Of a stretch of 6,624 nucleotides of DNA, positions 1 through 6,104 are shown in pieces; the stretch's first letter is position 1; each line of letters begins with the position of its first letter. The notes below the pieces were generated by a model. The model had not been told where the DNA came from. It did not search any database and saw nothing but the letters and a program-made list of their open reading frames with translations. The stretch lies in NCBI GenBank assembly GCA_900553165.1, contig USCN01000076.1:1-6624 (forward strand). Direction: 5' to 3'. Made by a program: the position numbers and the translations under genes. This DNA is from an uncultured Collinsella sp. GTDB lineage: Bacteria > Actinomycetota > Coriobacteriia > Coriobacteriales > Coriobacteriaceae.

Positions 1-570
1 CCGGCGTTTGGCGGCAACCTGATGGCCACCATTATCTGCCCCAACCACCGTCCTCAGATGGCAACGGTGCGCCCCGGCATCTTTAAGGCGCCCGAGTTTG
101 ACTATAGCCGCTCCGGCACGATTACCCAGGTAGTGCTTGCGGATGACGTTAAGGCCCGCGTCGAGATCTCGATTCCCGCCGAGGAGTGGGGACAGCAGGC
201 CTCAATTGCCGATGCCGAGCGTCTGGTCGTGGTGGGCCGCGGCATCGGCTCCAAGAAGAATCTGCCCCTGATGCGAAAGCTCGCCGATGCCCTGGGTGCC
301 GAGCTTGGTTGCACGCGTCCCATTGTGGAGGCAGGCTGGTTGGAGTATCGCCACCAAATTGGCCAGACGGGTGTATCGGTCTCGCCCAAGCTCCTCGTGA
401 GCATCGGTGTCTCGGGTGCTATCCAGCATCTCGCCGGCATCGGTGGGGCGGAGTGCATTGTTGCCATCAATGAGGACCCGGATGCCCCCATCTTCGGTGC
501 CGCCCAGTACAAGGTCGTCGGCGATGCCGTTGAGATCGTTGAGGAACTGCTGGCTCAGCTCGAGTGCTAA
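1..570 (+). CDS. etfA: Electron transfer flavoprotein alpha subunit, C-terminal part (5' end outside window)
   Basis: Cytoplasmic flavoprotein subunit that binds FAD and, with EtfB, passes electrons between acyl-CoA dehydrogenase-type enzymes and a quinone or ferredoxin partner. The frame is open from base 1, so the N-terminal domain lies outside and about 189 residues are visible. The fragment begins PAFGGNLMATI, typical of the start of the ETF-alpha FAD domain. Further motifs are VRPG, VVVGRGIGSKKN (the FAD-domain start), the GQTG loop at 361-372, and SGAIQH at 412-429 followed by AIN and DPDAPIF, which together match the ETF-alpha signature. The TAA stop at 568-570 overlaps the stop of the convergent HD gene. 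etfB is expected just upstream but cannot be seen. Whether the complex bifurcates electrons cannot be told from this part. Family assignment is secure. Confidence 0.96.
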   Translation, partial: PAFGGNLMATIICPNHRPQMATVRPGIFKAPEFDYSRSGTITQVVLADDVKARVEISIPAEEWGQQASIADAERLVVVGRGIGSKKNLPLMRKLADALGAELGCTRPIVEAGWLEYRHQIGQTGVSVSPKLLVSIGVSGAIQHLAGIGGAECIVAINEDPDAPIFGAAQYKVVGDAVEIVEELLAQLEC

Positions 571-1379
571 GCGCTTGCCAGCCAGCGGCGCAGCTCGTCC
601 TTAAGGCGGCTCCAGGTTGCCTGCGCGGCGGGGTCGGTAAAGGGTCGCGTAATGCCAAAGGGCGCGTCGAGCAGGCGATAGATATCGCCTTGCTCGCGCG
701 CCAGTGCACGGCTTGCCGGATGGACGAGCTCAAACATAAAGCAGATGAGCCCCACCAGGTAGTCCGCCGGCTCGTTGCGCTCGTCACGCGCGACGCAGCG
801 ATGCTCGTCAAAGGCGGTAAGCGCCGGTGTCGAGAAGTGGCTGGCGAGAAACGTGTCCTCATCCACCTTGAGGATGGTGTCGACGGTGCTGTCGGCGATG
901 GTGCGCATAATGTCAATCTTGTCGCCATCGCGCACGATCTCGCAGAAGCTCCGTGTACGGGTGTCGAGTTCCGTGGGCAGGCGAAAATCACTGTGGTGGG
1001 CGATGCTCGCGCGGATCAGTTCGTCCTCTGCCGGGTCATCGATAAAGTCGCGGATGCTCGTTACGGCGGGTGCATCGGCGGGATTCTCGCCAAAGAGGAC
1101 CTCGATGCCCAGCGCTGCATGGCTCATGCTCTCGGCGTCCTTAAAGGTGTCCCAGCGCCGCAACTGCTCAAAGCGGCCCATATCGTGTAGCAGGCCGCAA
1201 AGCCATGCCAGGTCAATATCTTCTGACGACCAGCCCTGCTCGCGCGCTACGGCATCGCATGCCTCGGCCACGTGGTACGTATGCTCGATTTTGAGCGCGA
1301 TGCGTGGGTTGGTGGCGTCGTAGGCATCGGTGTAGCTTTTGAAGGCCGCGCGCGCCCGGTCTCGATCGATAACTGTCAT
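567..1379 (-). CDS. HD-domain metal-dependent phosphohydrolase
   Basis: Soluble 270-residue protein of the HD superfamily, whose members hydrolyse phosphate esters of nucleotides or signalling molecules using bound divalent metals. Visible candidate ligands are H33 and H36 (KIEHTYHVAEA), the H65-D66 pair (LLHDMGRFEQ), H87, H128/H129 (IAHHSDF) and D153 (GDKIDIM). The order H...HD...H...H...D is intact, so the enzyme is probably active. I see no GYP motif, signal peptide, membrane segment or second domain, so the substrate is unknown. The ATG start is supported by AGGAAG at 1385-1390, five bases upstream on the minus strand. A TACAAT hexamer (1420-1425 read on minus) could be its -10 box. It lies across the left arm and loop of the inverted repeat at 1411-1446. 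The gene is divergent from azlC and convergent with etfA. HD-superfamily membership is clear; physiological role is not. Confidence 0.88.
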   Translation of the reverse strand: MTVIDRDRARAAFKSYTDAYDATNPRIALKIEHTYHVAEACDAVAREQGWSSEDIDLAWLCGLLHDMGRFEQLRRWDTFKDAESMSHAALGIEVLFGENPADAPAVTSIRDFIDDPAEDELIRASIAHHSDFRLPTELDTRTRSFCEIVRDGDKIDIMRTIADSTVDTILKVDEDTFLASHFSTPALTAFDEHRCVARDERNEPADYLVGLICFMFELVHPASRALAREQGDIYRLLDAPFGITRPFTDPAAQATWSRLKDELRRWLASA

Positions 1380-1384
1380 AATGA

Positions 1385-1390
1385 CTTCCT
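1385..1390 (-). promoter_or_regulatory. Ribosome binding site of the HD gene
   Basis: AGGAAG on the minus strand, five bases before the ATG at 1379. It fixes the start of the HD-domain gene. Confidence 0.7.
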
Positions 1391-1410
1391 AAAAAGTTGT
1401 GTCTTTCGAT

Positions 1411-1446
1411 CCGGTGGCAATTGTAGGTGAACTTTATTGCCACCGG
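1411..1446. promoter_or_regulatory. 11-bp perfect inverted repeat in the HD/azlC divergent spacer
   Basis: The arms CCGGTGGCAAT (1411-1421) and ATTGCCACCGG (1436-1446) are perfect complements separated by 14 bases. On the plus strand the loop holds TAGGTGA, the likely azlC ribosome binding site, and the right arm contains the candidate TTG start at 1437. On the minus strand the same element overlaps a TACAAT hexamer (1420-1425) that could be the -10 box of the HD gene. It could be a DNA operator shared by the two divergent genes, or an mRNA hairpin that hides the azlC start codon. I cannot choose between these from sequence alone. There is no T tract on either side to suggest a terminator. 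Confidence 0.5.
1424..1430 (+). promoter_or_regulatory. Candidate azlC ribosome binding site inside the hairpin loop
   Basis: TAGGTGA ends six bases before the TTG at 1437. The frame has a stop (TGA, 1428-1430) right upstream, so translation cannot begin earlier than 1431. This supports the TTG start, though an ATG at 1506 preceded by GGGAG (1497-1501) competes with it. Confidence 0.5.
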
Positions 1447-2198
1447 TTGATATTTCTGCTGCGTTGCAAGGCGCGCTGCAGACGACTTACCAGAATGGGA
1501 GTGGCATGGTCCTTAGGATCTTTAAAATCGTCTGGCCAGTGATGCTTACCTATGTTGCAATAGGCGCGCCGTGCGGAATGATCATGGGGCAGACGGGAAT
1601 GGAGCCCTGGATGGTCTTTGCTCTGAGCAGCACGTTTGTGACGGGCAGCGGCCAGTTTATGATCTGCAACCTGTGGCTGGCGGGCGTGCCTGCAGCATCG
1701 ATCGTCGCGAGCGTCGCCGCCATCTCCTCGCGCTTTGCGCTTTACTCGGCATCGATCGCACCCCATCTGGCGGGCGCCTCGAAGCGTCAGACGCTGGCTG
1801 TTGCCGCGACACTTACCGAGGAGGCATATGGCATCTCGCTTGCCAAGTTGGTTGAAGGGGAGGATTGGGGCCCGCGCGAGTCCTTTGTGCTCAACGTGAT
1901 CCTTATCGCAACATGGGGCGTATCGTGTACGACGGGCGCCATCGTCGGCGCCGTTGTCGATGTTCCCACCGCTATTGCGAGTTTCGTCTGCACGTCGCTC
2001 TTTATCTGTCTACTCTTTTCGCAGCGGTTGTCGCGCGGCAACGTTGTCGCGGCGGTTTCGGGCGCGGTGTCCGTCGCCGTATGCAAGTTCTTGGGCCTCA
2101 TGAATATTACCGTGCCGGCAAGCGTCGTGGTCGGCATTGCCATTGCGCTGGCGTGCGATGCTGTATTTGACGGAAGAGGTGCCCGCGATGCCCGTTAA
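1437..2198 (+). CDS. azlC: AzlC family branched-chain amino acid exporter subunit
   Basis: Large membrane subunit of the AzlC/AzlD (YgaZ/YgaH) exporter family, known to export branched-chain amino acids and, in some species, methionine. The 253-residue product has the family pattern: a first helix with WPVMLTYVAIG (about 33-43), the GSGQF motif (70-74, usually GSAQF), SRFALYSASIAP (98-109, the usual RHLLY-type stretch), TEEAYGIS (127-134, the usual TDE motif), then a run of hydrophobic helices to the C-terminus. The TTG start at 1437 has a ribosome binding site six bases upstream. The alternative is ATG at 1506, giving 230 residues and still keeping all core helices. The start is therefore uncertain by 23 residues, but the family is not. 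It overlaps azlD by 11 bp, which implies translational coupling. The partner is frameshifted, so the pair may not work in this strain. Confidence 0.9.
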   Translation: MPPVDISAALQGALQTTYQNGSGMVLRIFKIVWPVMLTYVAIGAPCGMIMGQTGMEPWMVFALSSTFVTGSGQFMICNLWLAGVPAASIVASVAAISSRFALYSASIAPHLAGASKRQTLAVAATLTEEAYGISLAKLVEGEDWGPRESFVLNVILIATWGVSCTTGAIVGAVVDVPTAIASFVCTSLFICLLFSQRLSRGNVVAAVSGAVSVAVCKFLGLMNITVPASVVVGIAIALACDAVFDGRGARDAR

Positions 2199-2498
2199 CG
2201 AGTTCTTGGTTCTGTGGCTGTCGTCGTGGGCTGCTATCGCGTTCTTTCGCATCGCGCCGGCGTTCGCCTTGCGCGGGCGGACCCTGTCGCCCCGTATTAC
2301 CGAGGCCCTGGGCTATATCCCGCCCGCTGCCTTTGCCGCGCTGGTCGCCAACGACTTGGTGAGTCCCGGCGCGTTCGACGCGGGGCTCTGGCCTGGATGG
2401 CGGCCGCCGGCGTCGTGGTCGTGGCGGTCAAGACAAAATCGATGCTGTGGTGCTGCGTCTCGGGCATCGTACTCTATATCGTCTTGAGCCTTATATAG
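2188..2498 (+). pseudogene. azlD: AzlD family exporter subunit, broken by a frameshift near 2382-2385
   Basis: Small membrane partner of AzlC. The first frame starts at ATG 2188, with GGAAGAGG (2172-2179) eight bases upstream, and reads MPVNEFLVLW then RIAPAFALRGRTLSPRI and GYIPPAAFAALV, a clear AzlD N-terminal half. After DAG (2377-2385) this frame turns into Trp/Arg/Ser-rich sequence and stops at 2487. The next frame over continues as LAWMAAAGVVVVAVKTKSML and then LYIVLSLI, ending in TAG at 2496-2498, which is the expected last two AzlD helices. Adding one G to the run GGGG at 2382-2385 would join the halves into a 103-residue protein of normal AzlD length. So one base appears to be missing, either by real mutation or by a sequencing or assembly error. 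A programmed -1 shift is possible, but I see no canonical slippery heptamer. Confidence 0.85.
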
Positions 2499-2572
2499 GG
2501 GTGGCGTCGCGGGCGCCGAATCTCGTTCCATCCCAACTTGTCGAGTTTTTCACCGAGCTGGTCTATTTCTTC

Positions 2573-2584
2573 TGGTACCATGGT
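2573..2584. promoter_or_regulatory. Overlapping palindromes upstream of the KdgT-type permease
   Basis: In the 150-bp gap between azlD and the permease, TGGTACCA (2573-2580) and ACCATGGT (2577-2584) are two overlapping perfect 8-bp palindromes. TGG...CCA half-sites are common in operators of GntR-family sugar-acid regulators, so this could be an operator for the permease. That is only a suggestion, because 8-bp palindromes also arise by chance. A weak promoter candidate, TTGTCG (2538-2543) and TCTATT (2562-2567) with an 18-base spacer, lies just before it. I see nothing else in this gap and no convincing terminator after azlD. Confidence 0.2.
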
Positions 2585-2648
2585 CAAACTTTACTGTAGC
2601 AAAGCGTGACGTGGGCTTTTGTATCCCGTCAGCGGAAATGGGGGTTTC

Positions 2649-3671
2649 ATGGCACAGGAAGCAACCACCAACGAGCAAAAGAAATTCAAGGTCCCGCGCA
2701 TCCCGGGCGACATCATGATTTATCCGATGATCGTCGGTCTTTTGCTCAACACCTTCTGCCCGCAGGTTTTTGAGATCGGCGGATTCTTTACGGCTGCCTG
2801 CCGCGGTGGCTCCAATACCATTGTCGCCGCGATCCTGCTGTTTGTGGGCGCCGGCATCAGCTTTAAGTCCACGCCGGGTGCCATCAAGACCGGTATCGTC
2901 GTGCTGATCCCCAAGCTGGTCGTCGCAGCGGCTCTCGGCCTGGGCGTGGCATATTTCTTTAACGACAACTTCCTGGGTCTGAGCTCCGTGTCTATCATCG
3001 GCGGCATCACGTTTTGCAACATGGCGCTCTATACGGGCATCATGGGCGAGTTCGGCGATGAGTCCGAGCAGGGCGCCGTCGGTATCCTGTTCTTTACGGC
3101 TGGCCCCGCCGTCACGATGATCATCCTCGGTGTTTCCGGCCTCGCCAACATTCCCATTGGCACCATTATCGGCTCCATCTTGCCACTCGTTATTGGCATG
3201 GTTCTGGGCAACCTGTTCCCGTTTATCAAGAACCTGCTGGTTCCCGGTGCCAATCCCGCGATTGCCGTCATCGGATTTCAGCTCGGTGCGTCCATGAGCC
3301 TGTCGAGCTTTATCACCGGCGGTATTTCCGGCATTCTGTTGGGCCTCATCACCCTCTTTATCGTTGGCCCCATCACCTTTGCCTTCGAGCGCTTGTGCGG
3401 CGGCAACGGCAAGGCCGCCGTTGCTTGCTCCACCATCGCCGGCACGGCTATGACCACGCCGGTTGCTCTTGCTGAGGTCGCGCCGCGCTATGCCGAGCTT
3501 GCGCCCACCGCGTATGCGCAGATCGCCACCGCCGTCATCATCACGGCCATCATGGCCCCGATTCTGACCGGCTGGGTCGATAAGAAGTTCTGCCACGGCG
3601 AAGAGGATCTGTCGGTCGAAGGCGTCGAGGCTATTGAGGAGGCCGTCGCGACCGACATCGACGGCGAGTAA
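2649..3671 (+). CDS. kdgT: 2-keto-3-deoxygluconate permease (KdgT family)
   Basis: Inner-membrane secondary transporter of the KdgT family, whose characterised members import 2-keto-3-deoxygluconate from pectin or uronate breakdown. The 340-residue product has the family's usual length. It has IPGDIMIYP at 18-26 (family: IPGGMMLVP), GAGISFK, TAGPAVTMIILGVSGLA from residue 150, a following PLVIGMVLGNL segment, and STIAGTAMTTPVALAEVAP from residue 261, the characteristic C-terminal block. About ten hydrophobic helices alternate with short loops, and the C-terminus is acidic. I chose ATG 2649 because homology begins near residue 13 and a G run (2640-2644) sits just upstream. The site is weak, and an in-frame TTG at 2619 would add ten residues. 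No kdgK, kdgA or uronate gene lies nearby, so the substrate is inferred from family alone. A hairpin terminator candidate follows at 3721-3760. Confidence 0.9.
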   Translation: MAQEATTNEQKKFKVPRIPGDIMIYPMIVGLLLNTFCPQVFEIGGFFTAACRGGSNTIVAAILLFVGAGISFKSTPGAIKTGIVVLIPKLVVAAALGLGVAYFFNDNFLGLSSVSIIGGITFCNMALYTGIMGEFGDESEQGAVGILFFTAGPAVTMIILGVSGLANIPIGTIIGSILPLVIGMVLGNLFPFIKNLLVPGANPAIAVIGFQLGASMSLSSFITGGISGILLGLITLFIVGPITFAFERLCGGNGKAAVACSTIAGTAMTTPVALAEVAPRYAELAPTAYAQIATAVIITAIMAPILTGWVDKKFCHGEEDLSVEGVEAIEEAVATDIDGE

Positions 3672-3720
3672 TCGTCGACGCGAGTCAATCAAGCCGGCGT
3701 GTGCAATTCGCGCCGTATGG

Positions 3721-3772
3721 GCGCCCGAACGAGAGCTGTCTTGCAGTGACGTTCGGGCGCTCTGCTATTATT
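3721..3772 (+). terminator. Probable intrinsic terminator after the KdgT-type permease
   Basis: Perfect 11-bp arms GCGCCCGAACG (3721-3731) and CGTTCGGGCGC (3750-3760) enclose an 18-base loop. That loop can form a small inner helix (CTG 3736-3738 with CAG 3744-3746). The hairpin is followed by TCTGCTATTATT, a broken T tract. It lies 49 bases after the permease stop and before the GGDEF gene. The T tract is imperfect, so termination may be partial. TATTAT at 3766-3771 could instead be a -10 box for the GGDEF gene, but I find no good -35 box at normal spacing. Confidence 0.5.
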
Positions 3773-3778
3773 CCCTAT

Positions 3779-3797
3779 ACCCCTGCGGAGTAGGGGT
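3779..3797. promoter_or_regulatory. C4-N9-G4 inverted repeat upstream of the GGDEF gene
   Basis: ACCCCT (3779-3784) and AGGGGT (3792-3797) are perfect complements around a 7-base centre and are followed by GTTTATT. The outline ATACCCC...GGGGT recalls operators of CsoR-type regulators. The nine bases between the C4 and G4 runs are more than those operators usually have, and no copper or persulfide gene is near. It could equally be a second weak terminator hairpin. Function is unassigned. Confidence 0.3.
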
Positions 3798-3814
3798 GTT
3801 TATTGCCCAGGCAC

Positions 3815-3828
3815 GAATCGGGCGATTC
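3815..3828. repeat. Short palindrome GAATCG-GG-CGATTC before the GGDEF gene
   Basis: Perfect 6-bp arms around two bases, 32 bases before the GTG start at 3861. The geometry suits a dimeric DNA-binding protein better than an RNA hairpin. I do not recognise it as a known operator, and chance is a real alternative. Confidence 0.25.
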
Positions 3829-3860
3829 TGACCACTTGGATATTGAAGGGATGGCGTCTA

Positions 3861-5003
3861 GTGGTTAAGGCACTCAAGATCGAGATATTCCTGCTATGCA
3901 TGATTGTTCTTATCGGGCTTGCCGCGCGAAGTCGCCACTCCTTGTTCTCGAGTACCCAGCAGTTATTGTTTAGTACGCTCGGCTACACCTCTGCCGCGTA
4001 CATGTTATTCGATATAATCTGGACGCTTTCGGACGGTGTGGGCGGCACGCTGGGCATTGCTGCCAACTGGATTTCCAACGCGGTTTCGTTTTCGCTCTTT
4101 GCCGCCGCGTGCCTTATTTGGTTTATCTATTCCGAGACGGTGCAGGGTTCTCGCCTTTTGACCGCGCGCTCTAGAGTGGCGCTTGTAACGCTGCCTGCGG
4201 CGCTGGTAGTCGTACTGGCGTTTTCGAGCTACTGGACGCATGCCCTGTTCTATATCGATGCGCAGGGCGCGTATCGTCGTGGTTTTGTCTATATGATCCA
4301 GCCCATCGTCAGCTACTGCTACGTTATATATACGTCCCTGCATGCGTTTATACAATCTTGCAAGGTCGAGAGCCTACAAAAGAAGGCCATCTATCAAACC
4401 TTGGCATTTTTTGCCATTCCGGCCCTGGTAGCTGGTGTCTTTCAGGTCTTTTATTCGGGTCCTTGCCTTAGTGTCGGCATCATGTTAAGTATGTTGCAGC
4501 TCTACATTGTTTGCCAGGAGCAGATGATCTCGACCGACCCGTTGACCGGTCTCAACAATCGCAACCGCTTTGAGACCTATATGCTGTCGCTCTTCTCGAA
4601 TATGGATCAGGCCGAAGATGTGTATCTGCTCATGATGGACGCTGACGGCTTTAAGCAGATTAACGATCGCTATGGACATGTGGAGGGCGACCATGCCCTC
4701 CAGGTCGTATCTGCTACGCTCAAAGAGGTCTGCTCAGCGTCTGGTGGCTTTATCGCACGTTATGGCGGCGATGAGTTCGTGGTGCTTCAAAAGGCAGCGG
4801 CGGAGCAGGACATCATGGACCTGTGTTCGGCGATTAACGACGAGCTCGCTCGTGCCGAGGTGCCGTATGCATTGCGGATGTCCATTGGTTACGCGCGGGT
4901 CGGCGATAGTGTTGATACCTGGCAAGACTTACTTCGCGCTGCCGATGCGGAGCTCTACCGCGTCAAGGCCGAGAAAAAGAAAGCCGGCGTTCAGATACGC
5001 TAG
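3861..5003 (+). CDS. Membrane-bound diguanylate cyclase (seven-helix sensor plus GGDEF domain)
   Basis: Makes cyclic di-GMP from two GTP. Residues 1-218 form about seven hydrophobic segments (roughly 7-22, 35-54, 70-91, 106-123, 142-164, 178-198, 201-218), a membrane sensor region I cannot assign to a named family. Residues 226-380 are the GGDEF domain. It opens with DPLTGLNNRNRF, has DADGFKQINDRYGH from residue 260 (D260 is the expected metal ligand), an intact GGDEF at 302-306, and a C-terminal SIGYA then DAELYRVKAEKKKA. The catalytic site looks complete. The RxxD inhibitory site is absent: Ala and Gly stand at the two expected places before GGDEF. I chose GTG 3861 because GAAGGGA (3845-3851) lies nine bases upstream. 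An in-frame TTG at 3843 would add six residues but has no clear binding site. It has no EAL partner nearby and sits as a single-gene unit. Confidence 0.9.
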   Translation: MVKALKIEIFLLCMIVLIGLAARSRHSLFSSTQQLLFSTLGYTSAAYMLFDIIWTLSDGVGGTLGIAANWISNAVSFSLFAAACLIWFIYSETVQGSRLLTARSRVALVTLPAALVVVLAFSSYWTHALFYIDAQGAYRRGFVYMIQPIVSYCYVIYTSLHAFIQSCKVESLQKKAIYQTLAFFAIPALVAGVFQVFYSGPCLSVGIMLSMLQLYIVCQEQMISTDPLTGLNNRNRFETYMLSLFSNMDQAEDVYLLMMDADGFKQINDRYGHVEGDHALQVVSATLKEVCSASGGFIARYGGDEFVVLQKAAAEQDIMDLCSAINDELARAEVPYALRMSIGYARVGDSVDTWQDLLRAADAELYRVKAEKKKAGVQIR

Positions 5004-5028
5004 AAAAAGGGGCGCACGCTTGCGTGCG
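5004..5028 (-). terminator. Intrinsic terminator of the EamA-family transporter gene
   Basis: Read on the minus strand, CGCACGC (5028-5022) pairs with GCGTGCG (5019-5013), closed by a very tight 2-base turn or a 4-base loop if one pair opens. CCCC and then TTTTT (5008-5004) follow. That is the right polarity for the minus-strand transporter whose stop lies at 5102, about 75 bases away. The T tract touches the stop codon of the convergent GGDEF gene (5001-5003). On the plus strand the hairpin has no T tract, so it is a poor terminator for the GGDEF gene. Nothing else convincing is seen in the 98-bp gap. Confidence 0.6.
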
Positions 5029-5101
5029 TGGCGGCCCTCAGCTCACCGATGTACTCCAATAAGCTAAAGTGTGCGAACAACCTCTCAAAAAAGTGAGCTC
5101 G

Positions 5102-6037
5102 CTAGGCCTTTTTGGGTTTGTTGACGATGATGATGCCGCCGCAGACCAACAGCAGGGCAACGATGACGGTAACGGGGCTCGTGCCAGCGCCCTCGCCGAG
5201 CAGCAGCGCGCTCAGCAGCACGCCAAAGACTGGGTTCATAAAGCCAAAGACCGAAACGCGGCTTACGGGGTTGACGGCAAGCAGGCGCGACCACAGCGAG
5301 TACGCGACCGCGGAGATAAGCGCCATGTAGATGATGAGCGCGATGGCGGGGGCAATCGCTGTGGGGGAGAGCGTGCCGCCCATCAAAAAGCCGATGGCGG
5401 TGAGGACCAGGCCGCCGACCAAGAACTGCCACCCGGCAAGCAAGACGCCGTCGTGCTCGCGCGAGAAGATGCCGATCAGGCAGGTCGAAAGGGCACCCGC
5501 GACGGTGGAGGCCAGGATAAAGCCCTCGCCGTCGAGCGTAAAGCCAAAGGTACCGTCCGCGCCCGAAAGGTTGACGAGCGCGACGCCGGCAAAGCCCAGT
5601 ACGCAGCCGAGCACCTTGGCCGCATCGAGCTTTTCGGTGTGAAACGCCAGGGCGGCAAAGAGGATGGCCAAGAAGTTGGCGCTGGCCTCGATGATGGAGC
5701 TCGACATGGCGCTGGCGCGCGAGAGTCCCAGGTAGAAAAAGAAGTACTGCCCGATAGTCTGGAAGAGCGACAACGTGAGGATAGACTTGATATCGCGCGC
5801 TTGCGGAACGAGCGGGCGGCGCTGGGCCACGCTCATGCCGACAATGACCAGCATGCCGGCAAGGGTGAAGCGCAGACCCGCGAAGAGCAGCTGCGAGGCG
5901 CTGTCGTGCGCGGGAATGCCAAAGAGGCCGTAGCCGATCTTGATGCAGGGAAAAGCCGACCCCCAGAGCGCGCAGCAGACGAGGCAGCCCAGGATGAGCC
6001 CGGGCAGGGTGGCGAGATACGGCTTGCGGCTTTCCAT
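5102..6037 (-). CDS. EamA/DMT-superfamily transporter (probable metabolite exporter)
   Basis: Ten-helix inner-membrane transporter with two tandem EamA repeats. Family members export amino acids, nucleobases or other small metabolites. The 311-residue length is normal. The first repeat starts at about residue 13 with CALWGSAFPCIKIG (W25-G26-S27, the usual LWGSNF-type motif) and runs to about 145. The second starts at about 155 with EGFILASTVAGAL and includes FMNPVFGVLLSALLLGEG, the conserved Pro and Glu before the last helix. The C-terminus is a short basic tail (KPKKA). I chose ATG 6037 because AGGAAGG (6049-6043) lies just upstream. An upstream in-frame start at 6079 would run through the preceding terminator. 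The gene follows purL on the same strand, but an intrinsic terminator lies between. Substrate unknown; a purine link would be guesswork. Confidence 0.88.
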   Translation of the reverse strand: MESRKPYLATLPGLILGCLVCCALWGSAFPCIKIGYGLFGIPAHDSASQLLFAGLRFTLAGMLVIVGMSVAQRRPLVPQARDIKSILTLSLFQTIGQYFFFYLGLSRASAMSSSIIEASANFLAILFAALAFHTEKLDAAKVLGCVLGFAGVALVNLSGADGTFGFTLDGEGFILASTVAGALSTCLIGIFSREHDGVLLAGWQFLVGGLVLTAIGFLMGGTLSPTAIAPAIALIIYMALISAVAYSLWSRLLAVNPVSRVSVFGFMNPVFGVLLSALLLGEGAGTSPVTVIVALLLVCGGIIIVNKPKKA

Positions 6038-6062
6038 GATGTCCTTCCTGTATGCGCGAAGC

Positions 6063-6099
6063 AAAAAAGAACCCGCCACCGGGCGTGCCGGTGGCGGGT
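6063..6099 (-). terminator. Strong intrinsic terminator between purL and the EamA-family gene
   Basis: On the minus strand a perfect 12-bp stem, ACCCGCCACCGG (6099-6088) with CCGGTGGCGGGT (6082-6071), has a 5-base loop and is followed by TC and then TTTTTT (6068-6063). This is a textbook intrinsic terminator for the purL transcript. The T tract ends only 25 bases before the transporter's ATG, leaving no room for a promoter downstream of it. The bases 6095-6099 can instead pair with 6106-6110, a possible competing hairpin. So it may also act as an attenuator of the transporter gene. Confidence 0.8.
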
Positions 6100-6104
6100 G
6101 TTGT

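Noticed and set aside
564..1190. Open frame of 208 codons on the plus strand over the HD gene
   Set aside because: The minus-strand frame has all HD-family metal ligands, a good ribosome binding site and a full-length product. The plus frame has no recognisable motif.
2377..2400. Programmed -1 frameshift in azlD
   Set aside because: The site is G GGG CTC, not a canonical X XXY YYZ heptamer, and I see no clear downstream pseudoknot. A one-base deletion in the G run is simpler.
2550..3692. Long open frame of 380 codons on the minus strand, antisense to the KdgT-type permease
   Set aside because: The product is Asp/Gly/Arg/Ala-rich low-complexity sequence without a domain. It is the expected by-product of strong third-position GC bias in the permease, whose own frame is clearly homologous to a known family.
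3779..3797. A true CsoR/CstR operator
   Set aside because: The C4 and G4 runs are nine bases apart, wider than usual for that family, and no CsoR, copper or persulfide gene is in the window. Kept only as an unassigned inverted repeat.
5040..5099. Inverted repeat AGCTCAC / GTGAGCT as a terminator
   Set aside because: The arms are only 7 bp with a 46-base loop and no properly placed T tract.
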